A stretch of 64,000 nucleotides of DNA from CAKZNE01 sp040222435 (GCA_965212245.1 OZ243107.1:3472001-3536000); one strand, 5' to 3'. Numbered from the stretch's first letter, positions 8,939 through 18,034 are shown. A program made the numbers and translations. The notes: a model not told the origin generated them from the letters alone.

Positions 8939-9441
8939 TTGGTTTTAACCTTATTCCAATTCTTGATCTGCCAATGTGCCACACCTGTAGCCAAGTGATT
9001 GCCTTCGGTATCGTGTATTTTAACTTCACAGGGAATAAGCAAGGCTTCTTGTTCTTCCAACGGTTTTCGCACCTTCTGGTCCAGCCAATCCTTCTTAAAA
9101 CTAAACTCAGCCAAGGCATCCATTTTACCCTGATAGTGATATTCCATTTCCAACTTCTGAAGAATAAGCCGGTATTTTTCAGGATTTAGATTGGTTACCA
9201 GTAAAAAGCCGGAACTTACTTCGGCCAGTGTAGCCAGGGCACAAGCGTGCAATCCCTTCAGGTGATTCAGGTTTCGCTTCCTGTAAGGCAAGCATACTTT
9301 TAAGTGGCTGCTTCCCACGGAATCAATTCGGAAACGATGAGGCTTGTTGAAAGGAACAATACGATTGAGCCCCCTGCTCAACAAACCTCTGTAAAATGAA
9401 GAAGTTTCGGCCTTTTTCACCAGTTTAACAATATCCATCAT
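8935..9441 (-). CDS. DUF4442 hotdog-fold thioesterase-like protein
   Basis: A 168-residue protein with the pattern of DUF4442 hotdog proteins, related to acyl-CoA thioesterases: a hydrophobic helix block LKGLHACALATLAEVSSGF near residues 61-79 corresponds to the central hotdog helix, followed by strands such as FLLVTNLNPEKYRLILQKLEMEY. Proteins of this fold cleave or bind acyl-CoA thioesters in the cytoplasm, but the substrate here is unknown. It begins at adjacent ATGATG codons at 9441/9438, overlapping the MtfA-like stop by one base. The membrane ORF downstream overlaps it, forming a three-gene unit. Confidence 0.7.
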   Translation of the reverse strand: MMDIVKLVKKAETSSFYRGLLSRGLNRIVPFNKPHRFRIDSVGSSHLKVCLPYRKRNLNHLKGLHACALATLAEVSSGFLLVTNLNPEKYRLILQKLEMEYHYQGKMDALAEFSFKKDWLDQKVRKPLEEQEALLIPCEVKIHDTEGNHLATGVAHWQIKNWNKVKTK

Positions 9442-10253
9442 TACGTAAGATTTTCACTGGTTATGAGCCATTGCCGGGGATCCTGCTTAAGCTTTTGAAC
9501 CATGCTTTTGTAAAGCTCAGGATTATATTCGAAAAAGGCATGAGGGCGTTCAAAAAAATTTTCAACGGCCACGGCAAAAAATTCCTGCAAATTGGTAGAT
9601 CCGTAAAAACGGAAGAAATCATATCCCTTCTTTATCTTGCTTATTTCCTGTTCGGCCAGGGCATCAAAATCCCGTAGTATATCAGCATCAATAAAATCAA
9701 ACTCATCATTGTATATGGCATTTTCAAGACGTAGAGCATGTGCCATTTCATGCAAGCCTAAATTGCGCCCATCACTCTCTTTACTGTAACCTTCCACAAA
9801 ATTTCGCCAGCTCAATACTATAATACCCCTCTGGTTAACTTCGCCCTGATGGTACTTACGGGTTATGTTTGAATAATAATTATCCGGGTAAACCAATATT
9901 CGTTTGAAGTGAGCGAAGTTTAAATGTTTAAACCCAAAGGTAAGCTGGATAGCCGCTCCGGCAATCATCGCTTTCATACGTTCATTCACGTGTGTATAAC
10001 CACGAGGTATAAATTCTTTAGATGAAATAAAGGCCTGTACACGAGCCGCAAATACTTTTCGATTCTGAGGATCTAAGGAGGTGTAGTAGGGGAAATGATC
10101 TTCCAGCTCCTTAAGGTAAGCAGCGGGTAACTCCCGTAGCATTCCGGTTACTGCTTTTCGTTCTCTCAACCGGTTTCTGCTCCCAGGTTTAAACACAAAC
10201 CGTAAAAACCACAAAATAAAAGTGGTTCCAATAACTACCCAAATGTCACGCAC
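9441..10253 (-). CDS. MtfA-like zinc peptidase (M90)
   Basis: A 270-residue protein with an N-terminal membrane segment (WVVIGTTFILWFLRFVF) and the MtfA/DgsA anti-repressor peptidase domain. The zinc motif HEMAH lies in LGLHEMAHALRLENA near residue 158, and a conserved downstream helix LQEFFAVAVENFFERP near 225 supplies the third ligand glutamate region. E. coli MtfA is a cytosolic aminopeptidase acting with the glucose repressor Mlc. Here the membrane anchor, common in Bacteroidota forms, suggests a different site of action. It heads the operon with the DUF4442 and small membrane genes. Confidence 0.82.
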   Translation of the reverse strand: MRDIWVVIGTTFILWFLRFVFKPGSRNRLRERKAVTGMLRELPAAYLKELEDHFPYYTSLDPQNRKVFAARVQAFISSKEFIPRGYTHVNERMKAMIAGAAIQLTFGFKHLNFAHFKRILVYPDNYYSNITRKYHQGEVNQRGIIVLSWRNFVEGYSKESDGRNLGLHEMAHALRLENAIYNDEFDFIDADILRDFDALAEQEISKIKKGYDFFRFYGSTNLQEFFAVAVENFFERPHAFFEYNPELYKSMVQKLKQDPRQWLITSENLT

Positions 10254-10430
10254 GTTCGTATAATCAGGTTTAAAGCCGCAATATAATGGGATTCGCCATC
10301 ATGTTAATACCGCTGTTGGTAAAAGCATAAAACGCTAAACATTTGATGATTAGGTTGCTTATATTTACCACAACTTTATTTACTGCACTTACAACACAGT
10401 ATCCCTGTGTGATAATGCCCAATATACTTT

Positions 10431-11681
10431 ATGAAATTCAACGAATTCGGCCTTAATGACAAATTACTGGAAGCCATTGGCTACATGAACTTTGAAAAGG
10501 CCACCGAAATACAGGAAAAAGCCATACCTCTCATTATGGAAGGCAAAGACCTGATAGGTTGTGCACAAACCGGAACTGGTAAAACGGCTGCTTTTGTGCT
10601 GCCTACCCTGCATCAAATAGCTGAAGAGTCACACAGTGGTATTCATACCCTGGTACTGGTACCTACTCGTGAGCTGGCTATACAAATTGACCAACAGATA
10701 CAGGGGCTGGCCTATTTCACCAATACCGAAAGCCTTGCCGTATACGGAGGTGGTGATGGTGTAAGCTGGGAACAGGAACGCAGGGCTCTTTCACAAGGTG
10801 CCGATATTATTATTGCCACTCCCGGACGACTGATCTCTCACCTGAACAATGGCTATGTGAAGTTTGAAACGGTACAGCATCTTATTTTAGATGAAGCAGA
10901 CCGTATGCTGGATATTGGTTTTTATGATGACATATTGAAAATCATCGGTTACCTCCCCAAAAAGAGGCAGAGCCTGATGTTCAGCGCCACTATGGCTCCC
11001 AAAATTCGTAAGTTGGCGCAGCAGATCCTCAACAATCCGGATGAGATCAATATTGCCGTTTCCAAACCGGCAGAAGGTGTTACCCAAACCGTATATATGG
11101 CACATGAAGATCAAAAGACGCCACTTACCAAACATATACTCAAGGACAAGGATAACTTTAAAAGCATTATTATCTTCTGTTCTACCCGCAGAAAAGTAGA
11201 GCAGCTTACCCGTAACCTGAAACGCTCACATTACAATGCACAGGGCATTTCATCGGACTATGAGCAAGAGGAACGTGAAAGGGTATTGCTGGACTTTAAA
11301 TCGCGTAAAACCAGAATATTGGTAGCCACCGATGTGTTAAGCCGTGGTATTGATATTAAAGACATAAACCTGGTTATAAACTATGATGTGCCAGGGGATG
11401 CAGAGGATTATGTACACCGTATAGGACGTACAGCAAGAGCTGAAACAAAAGGTATGGCCATCACTCTGATCTGCAGTGAGGAGATGTATAAATTCCAGCG
11501 CATTGAACAATTGATTGAACGTGAATTAGAGAAACTACAACCCCCTTCCGAAATGGGCGAAGGGCCTGAATGGCAGACCTCAAAGTCTAAAGGACGAGGA
11601 AATTATAAAGGCAAAAAAAAGTCTTTTCACGGAAAAAAACGAAATTTTAAAGGTGGCAGTAAACCGCCTAATAAAAATTAA
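10431..11681 (+). CDS. DEAD-box ATP-dependent RNA helicase
   Basis: A 416-residue RNA helicase with complete motifs: the Q motif (FNEFGLNDKLLEAIGY...ATEIQEKAIP), AQTGTGKTAAF (Walker A), PTRELA, TPGR, DEAD, SAT, then RGIDIKDINLVINYD and HRIGRTAR in the second RecA domain. The tail after residue 375 is short and basic (KGRGNYKGKKKSFHGKKRNF), typical of RhlE/DeaD-type cold-shock or ribosome-assembly helicases. It acts in the cytoplasm on structured RNA. The DUF1801 gene follows 22 bp later in the same direction. Confidence 0.95.
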   Translation: MKFNEFGLNDKLLEAIGYMNFEKATEIQEKAIPLIMEGKDLIGCAQTGTGKTAAFVLPTLHQIAEESHSGIHTLVLVPTRELAIQIDQQIQGLAYFTNTESLAVYGGGDGVSWEQERRALSQGADIIIATPGRLISHLNNGYVKFETVQHLILDEADRMLDIGFYDDILKIIGYLPKKRQSLMFSATMAPKIRKLAQQILNNPDEINIAVSKPAEGVTQTVYMAHEDQKTPLTKHILKDKDNFKSIIIFCSTRRKVEQLTRNLKRSHYNAQGISSDYEQEERERVLLDFKSRKTRILVATDVLSRGIDIKDINLVINYDVPGDAEDYVHRIGRTARAETKGMAITLICSEEMYKFQRIEQLIERELEKLQPPSEMGEGPEWQTSKSKGRGNYKGKKKSFHGKKRNFKGGSKPPNKN

Positions 11682-11703
11682 ATCCTGATATACTACCATT
11701 GGC

Positions 11704-12123
11704 ATGGCTGAATTAAAAACCAAACCCAAGGATGGAGACCCCAACGCTTTTATAGAATCTATAGAAGATCTGAAAAAGCGGAGTGATGCCCATGAATTAC
11801 TGGAGATGATGAAAAAAATTTCCGGTTGCCAGCCTAAAATGTGGGGCGATAGTATTATCGGTTTTGGGGCATACCATTACAAATATGACAGTGGCCGGGA
11901 AGGTGATTGGTTTATCTCTGGCTTCTCACCCCGCAAGCAATACTTATCAATCTACATTATGAGCGGTTTTGACCGCTACAACGAATTGTTATCCCGCCTG
12001 GGGAAATATAAAACGGCCAAATCCTGCCTTTATATAAAGCGTTTGGATGATGTGGATAGAGAAGTTCTTTACGACCTTATCCAAGCCTCCTATAAGCGTA
12101 TGGATGAAAAATATAATAGTTAG
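11704..12123 (+). CDS. DUF1801 (YdhG-like) protein
   Basis: A 139-residue cytoplasmic protein of the DUF1801 family. The segment MWGDSIIGFGAYHYKYDSGREGDWF and following FSPRKQYLSIYIMSGF match the conserved core, as does the C-terminal YIKRLDDVDREVLYDLI helix. Its biochemical function is unknown; the fold is related to the CyaY/frataxin-like group. It follows the DEAD-box helicase by 22 bp. Its last 4 bases overlap the convergent decarboxylase gene. A second DUF1801 member is at 61188-61577. Confidence 0.85.
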   Translation: MAELKTKPKDGDPNAFIESIEDLKKRSDAHELLEMMKKISGCQPKMWGDSIIGFGAYHYKYDSGREGDWFISGFSPRKQYLSIYIMSGFDRYNELLSRLGKYKTAKSCLYIKRLDDVDREVLYDLIQASYKRMDEKYNS

Positions 12124-13358
12124 GTTATGGCAGCTTTTACTTCTTCCAAAAAAGTATTTATTACAGTTCCTTTCGTATGCGGCATAACCACAATTTTCCA
12201 CCAACGCTTTTTCCCCTCATAGGTATCCGCCACTAAGCGGTATTTATAACTGATGGATTCGGGGAAATAGCCAGCCTTCAGACTTACAATGTTCATCTCC
12301 GGATTCCGGAAATACGGAATACCCAACTCATCCAAAGCTATACACAATCGATCGGTCTCCTGTATTAACTCCTGCATATTACCCCTCCAGCCTTCCGGGC
12401 CATAGGTTTGCAGAATCATCCAGATGGATATAGCCTGGGCGCCATTGCGACTTCCGCATAAGGTATAATCCAACCCCTGCACATATTGCGCTTCTTCTGT
12501 AGCGGCAAAAGCCATCCATCCTTTTCGGATAAGGAACATACCAGTACCATAAGGTGCCATTAACATTTTATGGGCATCCAATGAAATGGACGTAATTTCC
12601 GGATTGGAAAAATCAAGATGGTTTTTTGGGGTGGTAAAAGGGTATATAAAACCTCCGAATGCACCATCAGCGTGCATTTTATAAGGTAAATCTTTCTCTT
12701 TAAAAACACGGGCTATAGCGTTCGGGTCATCTACTGAACCAAACATAGTAGTGCTCATATTGGCAATCACAATAAAGTACTTCACACCCTGTATGGAAGC
12801 ATCATGCAAAAGCTGATGCAACGATTCAAGATTCATTTCACGAGTTTCCTCTTCCACCTCAACAGGCATAGCCTGAATGCTCAGCAGGTTTGCGCCTTTA
12901 TAAAAGGAGTAGTGGCTATCGGTACTAAACACCACTCCTATTTCATGGTTTCGGGCCCGGAATTTCTTTTTGTAATAGTTACGGTATATCCACAAAGCCT
13001 GAATATTGGCTTCCGTACCCCCCGGGGCTACATAACCATCAGTAGAGTGTGGCTCTGCATGCATAATTTCTTCGGACACCATCCGTATCAGTTCAATCTC
13101 CAGCTTTTGTGTACCGCGAAACAGATCCTCGCCTTTTTCAGCCGTTAATGTATGGCATCCTATATGGTTAGGATTGTTTATAAGCGTTTGCAGGTACGGG
13201 GCATTTTTAAGAAAATCAGCATCCCTGTAGAACTGTTGTGTATCCAGGTACGAACCAGGAATTCCTAATATAAAATCCGAATCGTAATTGCGGTTTTCAT
13301 CCAGAGCTTCAAATACCCGGTCCCGTATATCTTCTTTTGATCTTTTTTTCCAAAGCAT
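12120..13358 (-). CDS. PLP-dependent group II decarboxylase
   Basis: A 412-residue fold-type I PLP enzyme related to glutamate, tyrosine and aspartate decarboxylases. SLDAHKMLMAPYGTGMFLIR (around residues 252-271) contains the PLP-binding lysine in DAHKM, HADGAFGGFIYPF carries the Asp that contacts the pyridine nitrogen, and APGGTEANIQALW the phosphate-binding region. The enzyme removes the alpha-carboxyl group of an amino acid, but which one cannot be read off. It is preceded by a TAAATTTG box at 13363-13370 only 4 bp before the ATG, implying a leaderless mRNA. It stands alone. Confidence 0.85.
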   Translation of the reverse strand: MLWKKRSKEDIRDRVFEALDENRNYDSDFILGIPGSYLDTQQFYRDADFLKNAPYLQTLINNPNHIGCHTLTAEKGEDLFRGTQKLEIELIRMVSEEIMHAEPHSTDGYVAPGGTEANIQALWIYRNYYKKKFRARNHEIGVVFSTDSHYSFYKGANLLSIQAMPVEVEEETREMNLESLHQLLHDASIQGVKYFIVIANMSTTMFGSVDDPNAIARVFKEKDLPYKMHADGAFGGFIYPFTTPKNHLDFSNPEITSISLDAHKMLMAPYGTGMFLIRKGWMAFAATEEAQYVQGLDYTLCGSRNGAQAISIWMILQTYGPEGWRGNMQELIQETDRLCIALDELGIPYFRNPEMNIVSLKAGYFPESISYKYRLVADTYEGKKRWWKIVVMPHTKGTVINTFLEEVKAAIT

Positions 13359-13362
13359 GATG

Positions 13363-13370
13363 CAAATTTA
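13363..13370 (-). promoter_or_regulatory. TAnnTTTG -7 box for the decarboxylase gene
   Basis: On the minus strand the bases read TAAATTTG and end 4 bp before the ATG at 13358. Transcription would start at or within the first codons, so the message would be leaderless. No convincing -33 TTTG partner is seen. Confidence 0.35.
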
Positions 13371-13562
13371 GGCGGCCCAATGAGATAACTATATGCCAAT
13401 GACCTACTTTCTTCTGTACCGCATAATATTTACCTATACATCATTCTTGCATTTGGCTGATCATAAGTCTACTTTAGCACTTTTGCATATTCCGGAAGTA
13501 TAGTATAAAATGTACCGGCTAAACCAATTGGCTTTTAATTTAAAGTATTCCTCGGAAAGGAA

Positions 13563-13889
13563 ATGACCTTGTGGCGTAAATACCTGATTGACAACACTAA
13601 AATCCTTCACCGGACGGTGCAGGTGATGTTGGTATTATTTACCTTTCTAACGGTGATATCTGATTTCTATATCCTGGAAAAAAGCCCGGTGGAAATTGAG
13701 ATCACCGAGTCTGATGACTCTAACCCGGAAGATACCGAGATCAAACTGAAAGATGCTGATTTGTGGTTTGAGTACTGGCAAAATTTACTAAGTGAAAGTT
13801 TTGCCTGGGCCGGGTTTCGTAACAATTTACACAAGCTGCCTACCCATCTGGCGGCTAACATCAGTACCCCTCCTCCGGAACGTATCTGA
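13563..13889 (+). CDS. Hypothetical protein upstream of SulP transporter
   Basis: A 108-residue protein of unknown function. Residues 15-35 form one hydrophobic segment (TVQVMLVLFTFLTVISDFYIL), followed by an acidic stretch with TESDDSNPEDTEIKL and a Pro-rich end. It may be a membrane-anchored or processed small protein. It precedes the SulP transporter by 102 bp in the same direction. I cannot assign a function from the sequence. Confidence 0.6.
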   Translation: MTLWRKYLIDNTKILHRTVQVMLVLFTFLTVISDFYILEKSPVEIEITESDDSNPEDTEIKLKDADLWFEYWQNLLSESFAWAGFRNNLHKLPTHLAANISTPPPERI

Positions 13890-13991
13890 TTATTTCCGCT
13901 AGCCTGAACCAGCATTAAATGTTCCGGTGTAAACTTTAAAGTGCATTCTGTACTTGTATCCAATAATCTAAAAAATGATCCGTATTCAAAT

Positions 13992-15602
13992 ATGAAGACT
14001 CAACAACAATTCAGTCCATTTAAGAATCTTAAGTATGACTTACCTGCCAGTATTGTAGTATTTCTGGTAGCTATGCCCCTTTGCCTGGGTATTGCCCTGG
14101 CATCTGGTGCCCCTCTTTTTTCCGGAATTATTGCCGGAATAGCAGGAGGACTGGTAGTATCAGTGGCCAGTGGCTCCTCACTGGGGGTAAGCGGTCCGGC
14201 TGCCGGACTGGTGGTTATTGTTTTCAGTGCCATAGAGCAGCTCGGTTTTGAAGCTTTTCTGGTAGCTGTTGTTCTGGCCGGAGTAATTCAGGTGATACTG
14301 GGTTATGTAAAAGCAGGGATTATAGGTTACTACTTTCCCACGGTGGTTATTAAAGGTATGCTTTCTGCAATTGGTATTACCATTATCTTAAAGCAAATAC
14401 CTCACGCCTTTGGATATGACAAGGATTTTGAAGGAGACCTTTTCTTCTCTCAAAAAGACGGACATAATACCTTCACAGAACTTTCTTATATGCTTGATGA
14501 AGTGAGTTTAGGAGCTACAGTTATTACTGTGGTTTCACTCCTCATTTTGCTTTTATGGGAGCGTCCTTTTGTTAGGAATAATAAGATATTGGGAATGGTT
14601 CAGGGGCCTTTGGTGGCTGTACTGGCTGGAATCGGAATGACCATTGGTTTTAGTGGAATGCCAAATCTGAATATAAGCGCAGAACACATGGTAGCCCTGC
14701 CTATTGCCGAGTCATTTAATGAGTTTTTAGCACTGTTTACCTTTCCTGACTTTAGTGCCCTGGGAAATACACAAGTATACGTGGTAGCTGTAACAATTGC
14801 TGTGGTAGCCAGTATAGAAACACTGCTTTGCGTGGAGGCTACGGATAAAATGGATCCTTATAAACGTATTACTCCCACCAACAAAGAACTGAAAGCACAA
14901 GGCCTGGGCAATATGGTTTCCGGACTTCTTGGTGGTATTCCGGTTACCCAGGTAATTGTTCGTAGCTCGGCTAATATTCAATCAGGCGGCCGTACTAAAG
15001 CTTCAGCTTTTATTCATGGCGCTTTCCTTCTGGTAACCGTTATTTTTATTCCAAACTTACTGAACCTCATACCACTGGCCAGCCTGGCTGCCATACTGTT
15101 TCTGGTAGGATATAAACTGGCCAAGCCTTCTCTCTTTAAAGAGATCTATAAAATGGGCCCGGCTCAGTTTATCCCTTATGTTGTTACTATTATTGGGATA
15201 GTATTCACCGACCTGCTCACCGGTATTGCTTTGGGTATGGTGGTAGCTATCTTCCACATTCTCTATAATAACTATAAGGTACCTTATCACTTCAATGAGA
15301 ATAAAGTTAAGGCCAACGAACCAATTCGTATAGAACTGTCGGAAGATGTAAGTTTTCTTAATAAAGCAGGCATACTCCATAGCCTTACCAAGTTACCGGA
15401 TAATACGGATGTAATAATTGATGCCTCCCGCACCCGTTCCATCCACCCGGATGTGATTGAGATTATTGAAGACTTTAAGTTGAATGCCCAAACCCGGAAT
15501 ATCAATATCAAAGTAGAGGGAATGTCGCCCAGCGAAGCATCTACTTCTGTAGGTAAGTTTACTGAGCTGGTAGCTAATGACAGCGACAGTCCTAAAAACT
15601 AA
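13992..15602 (+). CDS. SulP-family anion transporter with STAS domain
   Basis: An inner-membrane permease of the SLC26/SulP family, 536 residues from the ATG at 13992. An upstream in-frame codon at 13941 would add 17 unlikely residues. It opens with FKNLKYDLPASIVVFLVAMPLCLGIALASGAP, the conserved SulP signature, followed by about 10-12 transmembrane segments, a QSGGRTKASAFIHGAF region, and a C-terminal STAS domain near residues 440-525. The family moves sulfate, bicarbonate or other anions; Bacteroidota members are often bicarbonate transporters paired with carbonic anhydrase, but none is adjacent here. A strong terminator follows. Confidence 0.9.
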   Translation: MKTQQQFSPFKNLKYDLPASIVVFLVAMPLCLGIALASGAPLFSGIIAGIAGGLVVSVASGSSLGVSGPAAGLVVIVFSAIEQLGFEAFLVAVVLAGVIQVILGYVKAGIIGYYFPTVVIKGMLSAIGITIILKQIPHAFGYDKDFEGDLFFSQKDGHNTFTELSYMLDEVSLGATVITVVSLLILLLWERPFVRNNKILGMVQGPLVAVLAGIGMTIGFSGMPNLNISAEHMVALPIAESFNEFLALFTFPDFSALGNTQVYVVAVTIAVVASIETLLCVEATDKMDPYKRITPTNKELKAQGLGNMVSGLLGGIPVTQVIVRSSANIQSGGRTKASAFIHGAFLLVTVIFIPNLLNLIPLASLAAILFLVGYKLAKPSLFKEIYKMGPAQFIPYVVTIIGIVFTDLLTGIALGMVVAIFHILYNNYKVPYHFNENKVKANEPIRIELSEDVSFLNKAGILHSLTKLPDNTDVIIDASRTRSIHPDVIEIIEDFKLNAQTRNINIKVEGMSPSEASTSVGKFTELVANDSDSPKN

Positions 15603-15629
15603 CTGAGGACTACAACTACCTTATAAACA

Positions 15630-15670
15630 AAGCCGGCAGTTGCGAAACACACCTGCCGGCTTCCTCTTTT
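15630..15670 (+). terminator. Rho-independent terminator after SulP gene
   Basis: A perfect 10-bp stem AAGCCGGCAG / CTGCCGGCTT (15630-15639 with 15653-15662) with a 13-base loop, followed by CCTCTTTT. Confidence 0.85.
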
Positions 15671-15768
15671 AACGGTAACTTTCAGATTTAAGTCGTCAGA
15701 GAAATTGATTTCTCTCTTTTATTTTCATTGTATTTTCGAATCCTTATCCTCACTTTAAAACTTACAAC

Positions 15769-16140
15769 ATGTGGCCAGACTTGGGAAAATTAGTATTACG
15801 GATAACTTTTGGAGGAATTATGATCACTCATGGCTGGCCCAAAGCTCAAAACCTTGTAGCCAATTGGGGTGCCATTGAATTTGGGGATCCGTTGGGAATA
15901 GGTGCTACAGCTTCACTGATACTTACCGTTTTTGCTGAGCTAATATGTGCAATTTTGGTAGTGGCAGGTTACAAAACACGGCTCGCCTCTATTCCCTTAA
16001 TCATAACTATGGCAGTGGCTGCGTTGGTAGTTCATGGCAGTGACCCTTTCGGCCGCAAGGAAATGGCTTTATTATACCTGGGTGCTTATCTTACTATAGC
16101 CTTTATAGGGCCTGGCCGTTGGTCCGTTGATCGGAAATAA
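15769..16140 (+). CDS. DoxX-family membrane protein
   Basis: A 123-residue protein with four hydrophobic helices and the DoxX pattern: LGKLVLRITFGGIMITHGWPK at the N-terminus, GLGIGATASLILTVFAELICAILVVAGYKTR-type second helix (seen here as IGATASLILTVFAELICA), and a final GAYLTIAFIGPGRWSVD. DoxX proteins are inner-membrane subunits linked to thiosulfate:quinone oxidoreductases or to oxidative-stress complexes, but most bacterial ones are uncharacterised. The gene stands alone, with convergent neighbours. Confidence 0.85.
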   Translation: MWPDLGKLVLRITFGGIMITHGWPKAQNLVANWGAIEFGDPLGIGATASLILTVFAELICAILVVAGYKTRLASIPLIITMAVAALVVHGSDPFGRKEMALLYLGAYLTIAFIGPGRWSVDRK

Positions 16141-16147
16141 AGGATAC

Positions 16148-16585
16148 TTACTTCCTGAAGTGATATGACAATCCCAGGAAGCTGCGCAATTGTGCGCCAT
16201 CCAGTCGCTCAAAAGCCATAGGCGACAATTCAAAAACAAGAGCCAAAGAGCGTAATTTTTCAAAGGGCATCCACCTTATCCCAGTAGTGAGGAAGTAACC
16301 GTTTAGCACATTGACTTCATTTAAGGGATTGATGTTTATGCCCGGACCGAGGTAAAAATTATACGCGGTGGTTCGTTTAAGGTTAACCAAGAGGGGCGCC
16401 ACTTCCAAGTTCAGGTTAGAAACAAAACTATTTGTTTCCAGGCGTATATCTCCAAATACCATATTATCCGGATTGCTGGTAAGTTGTACCATATGATAAT
16501 TGAATGGAAAATACCCAAGGGAAACCTGTGCAGAGGCTACACCAGTGGCTATACTAAACAGGGTAATACATAACAGTTTTTTCAT
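16148..16585 (-). CDS. Small secreted beta-barrel-like protein
   Basis: A 145-residue protein with a signal peptide (MKKLLCITLFSIATGVASAQ) and alternating hydrophobic strands to a terminal aromatic SFLGLSYHFRK, which is typical of outer-membrane beta-barrels. I do not recognise a named family. Its start overlaps the xylanase stop by 4 bp (ATGA-type junction), so it is probably co-expressed with that enzyme. Confidence 0.55.
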   Translation of the reverse strand: MKKLLCITLFSIATGVASAQVSLGYFPFNYHMVQLTSNPDNMVFGDIRLETNSFVSNLNLEVAPLLVNLKRTTAYNFYLGPGININPLNEVNVLNGYFLTTGIRWMPFEKLRSLALVFELSPMAFERLDGAQLRSFLGLSYHFRK

Positions 16586-17604
16586 GGAGACAAGGCTTTT
16601 TTAAAACCACAAAAGGCTGGCTTAGGCCGGTATGAATGATCAAATAATACCCCTGCATCCAGCCGGTTAAAATAAGACTCTAACCATGAGTCAGAATCTC
16701 CTACGCCCCAAAGGGTTATTCCGAATTGATAGGCTTTAGGAATACTCCTATAAGTTTTCACCACCTCATAATAGGTATGATATTGATCCGTCAGATCATC
16801 CTCAGAAATTACGGTTTTATTTCCCAGGGGATTAACGCTCACATCCAGTTCCGAAAAATGAACTTTAAAACCCGCCCGCCAAATCTTATCTATGGCTTCT
16901 TTTATTTCCATAGGGTAAGGGGCTGAAACTGAAATGTGCATTTGCATACCAATACCGGATACATCAATACCCCGTTTTCGGAGGCTTGTACAAATATCGA
17001 TAACTGCATCCAGTTTACGGGGGTTCAAAGCCAGGTTAAAATCATTGTAAAAGAGTTCAGCATCCGGGTCAGCTTCACTGGCAGCTTTAAAGGCTTTATA
17101 GATATAATCCTTGCCAATCTTTTGTTTCCAGATGCTATTCCGCAAATTCCCGTTTTCCTCCAGCGCTTCATTTACCACGTCCCAGCTTTTTATCTTGTCG
17201 CTGTAACGCCTTACTACGGCTTTGATATGCTCTTTCATGATATGCTCATGGTTTTCTGCACTGAAAATCCAATCCGGTAACTGTTCATGCCATATAAGTG
17301 TGTGGCCATGAATACGTTTGTTCTGCGCAAAACTTATAATCCGATCTGCTTCAAACCAATTATACTGATGGGGCTGTGGATGTATATTTTCAAACTTAAA
17401 TTCATTCTCAGGGGTAAAACTGTTGAAGTGTGTATTAAAAACCGTTCTCAACTCCCTATTACGCTCTTCATTTCTCAAATCAAAGGCAGTTCCCAGTGGG
17501 AAATCAGCGAACCCCCATAAGCTTCTGCTCCCACAATCTTCATGAGGAGCAGGTACACATCCATACAAAACAATGGTAATAAGAAGGTTAAGGAAAATCC
17601 GCAT
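16582..17604 (-). CDS. GH10 endo-1,4-beta-xylanase lipoprotein
   Basis: A 340-residue glycoside hydrolase family 10 enzyme that cleaves xylan backbones. The N-terminus is a lipoprotein signal (LLITIVLYGCVP), so it is probably anchored on the cell surface or in the periplasm. GH10 blocks are clear: NSFTPENEFKFENIHP, GHTLIWHEQLPDW, SWDVVNEALEE with the acid/base Glu, FYNDFNL, and KVHFSELDVSVNP with the nucleophile Glu. The TIM barrel is complete. A leaderless-type TAAGTTTG box lies just before the ATG. No other xylan-utilisation genes are in the window. Confidence 0.93.
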   Translation of the reverse strand: MRIFLNLLITIVLYGCVPAPHEDCGSRSLWGFADFPLGTAFDLRNEERNRELRTVFNTHFNSFTPENEFKFENIHPQPHQYNWFEADRIISFAQNKRIHGHTLIWHEQLPDWIFSAENHEHIMKEHIKAVVRRYSDKIKSWDVVNEALEENGNLRNSIWKQKIGKDYIYKAFKAASEADPDAELFYNDFNLALNPRKLDAVIDICTSLRKRGIDVSGIGMQMHISVSAPYPMEIKEAIDKIWRAGFKVHFSELDVSVNPLGNKTVISEDDLTDQYHTYYEVVKTYRSIPKAYQFGITLWGVGDSDSWLESYFNRLDAGVLFDHSYRPKPAFCGFKKALSP

Positions 17605-17608
17605 GTAT

Positions 17609-17616
17609 CAAACTTA
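17609..17616 (-). promoter_or_regulatory. TAnnTTTG -7 box for the xylanase gene
   Basis: The minus strand reads TAAGTTTG, ending 4 bp before the ATG at 17604. It implies a leaderless transcript for the xylanase gene. Confidence 0.35.
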
Positions 17617-17642
17617 CGATTTTTCAGTTTTTCCTTTCTACC

Positions 17643-17669
17643 TGGCACTTTTCATTTTAATCTGCCGTA
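17643..17669 (+). promoter_or_regulatory. Shared upstream element, unit 1
   Basis: The first of three ungapped 27-bp elements (also 18008-18034 and 18251-18277). Thirteen positions are identical in all three, grouped in two blocks about 10 bp apart: TGnCnCTTT at the left and CTnnCGTA at the right. Its constant place, 115-128 bp before the shared 3' box of each unit, makes it a candidate promoter for the small-RNA-like units. It differs from the TAnnTTTG consensus. Confidence 0.45.
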
Positions 17670-17838
17670 GTATTAAGTGGAGGATCAAGGGGATCATCCT
17701 TTTAGGTAGTAGTTTGAGGTCACTGATCCCCCCTTAACGTGGATAGTCATTTATGTATTAAAGGATTTAAGATTGTCTACTTCCCTTGTAAAAACGCACG
17801 AGAGACCATGGGTCGGTCTCTCTGTGCGTTTCTCTTTT
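17670..17838 (+). ncRNA. Candidate small RNA, tandem unit 1
   Basis: Putative non-coding transcript lying between the divergent xylanase gene and unit 2. A hairpin GGGGATCA / TGATCCCC (17689-17696 with 17724-17731) presents a TAGTAGT-containing loop. Then come the box GATTGTCTACTTCCCT (17771-17786) and a long terminator stem (17792-17831) followed by TCTCTTTT. No convincing ORF covers it. The element order is the same as in units 2 and 3, and the TAGTAGT...CACTGA stretch is shared with unit 2. Expression is inferred, not shown. Confidence 0.5.
17792..17838 (+). terminator. Terminator hairpin of unit 1
   Basis: Stem AAACGCACGAGAGACC pairs with GGTCTCTCTGTGCGTTT (one bulged base) around a 7-base loop, then TCTCTTTT. 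The ACGCA/TGCGTTT base of the stem is shared with the terminators of units 2 and 3. Confidence 0.75.
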
Positions 17839-18007
17839 GTACTCTTCCTTAATTTCACATAATCCGTGTGTAAGCTTTAGTCTGATTATCCCTCAAATCA
17901 GATTTATATATAGTCCATCAGTTCTACGAAACCCGAGGCAGAACAACGGATCTGAAAAAAGCTCAATACTATTTTCAAAGGATTTATTGATTTTTTTCTG
18001 AAATGTG

Positions 18008-18034
18008 TGGCCCTTTCCAAAAAAGACTTACGTA
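18008..18034 (+). promoter_or_regulatory. Shared upstream element, unit 2
   Basis: Second copy of the 27-bp element, matching the unit 3 copy at 17 of 27 positions without gaps. The blocks read TGGCCCTTT and ACTTACGTA. Confidence 0.45.

Noticed and set aside
12120..13358. A tryptophanase or cysteine desulfurase role for the PLP enzyme
   Set aside because: The DAHKM lysine and HADGAFGG blocks fit group II decarboxylases better.
17643..17658. TGGCAC resembling a sigma-54 -24 element in unit 1
   Set aside because: No GC pair follows at the required -12 spacing, and the other two copies lose the GG; the element is better described as a separate conserved motif.
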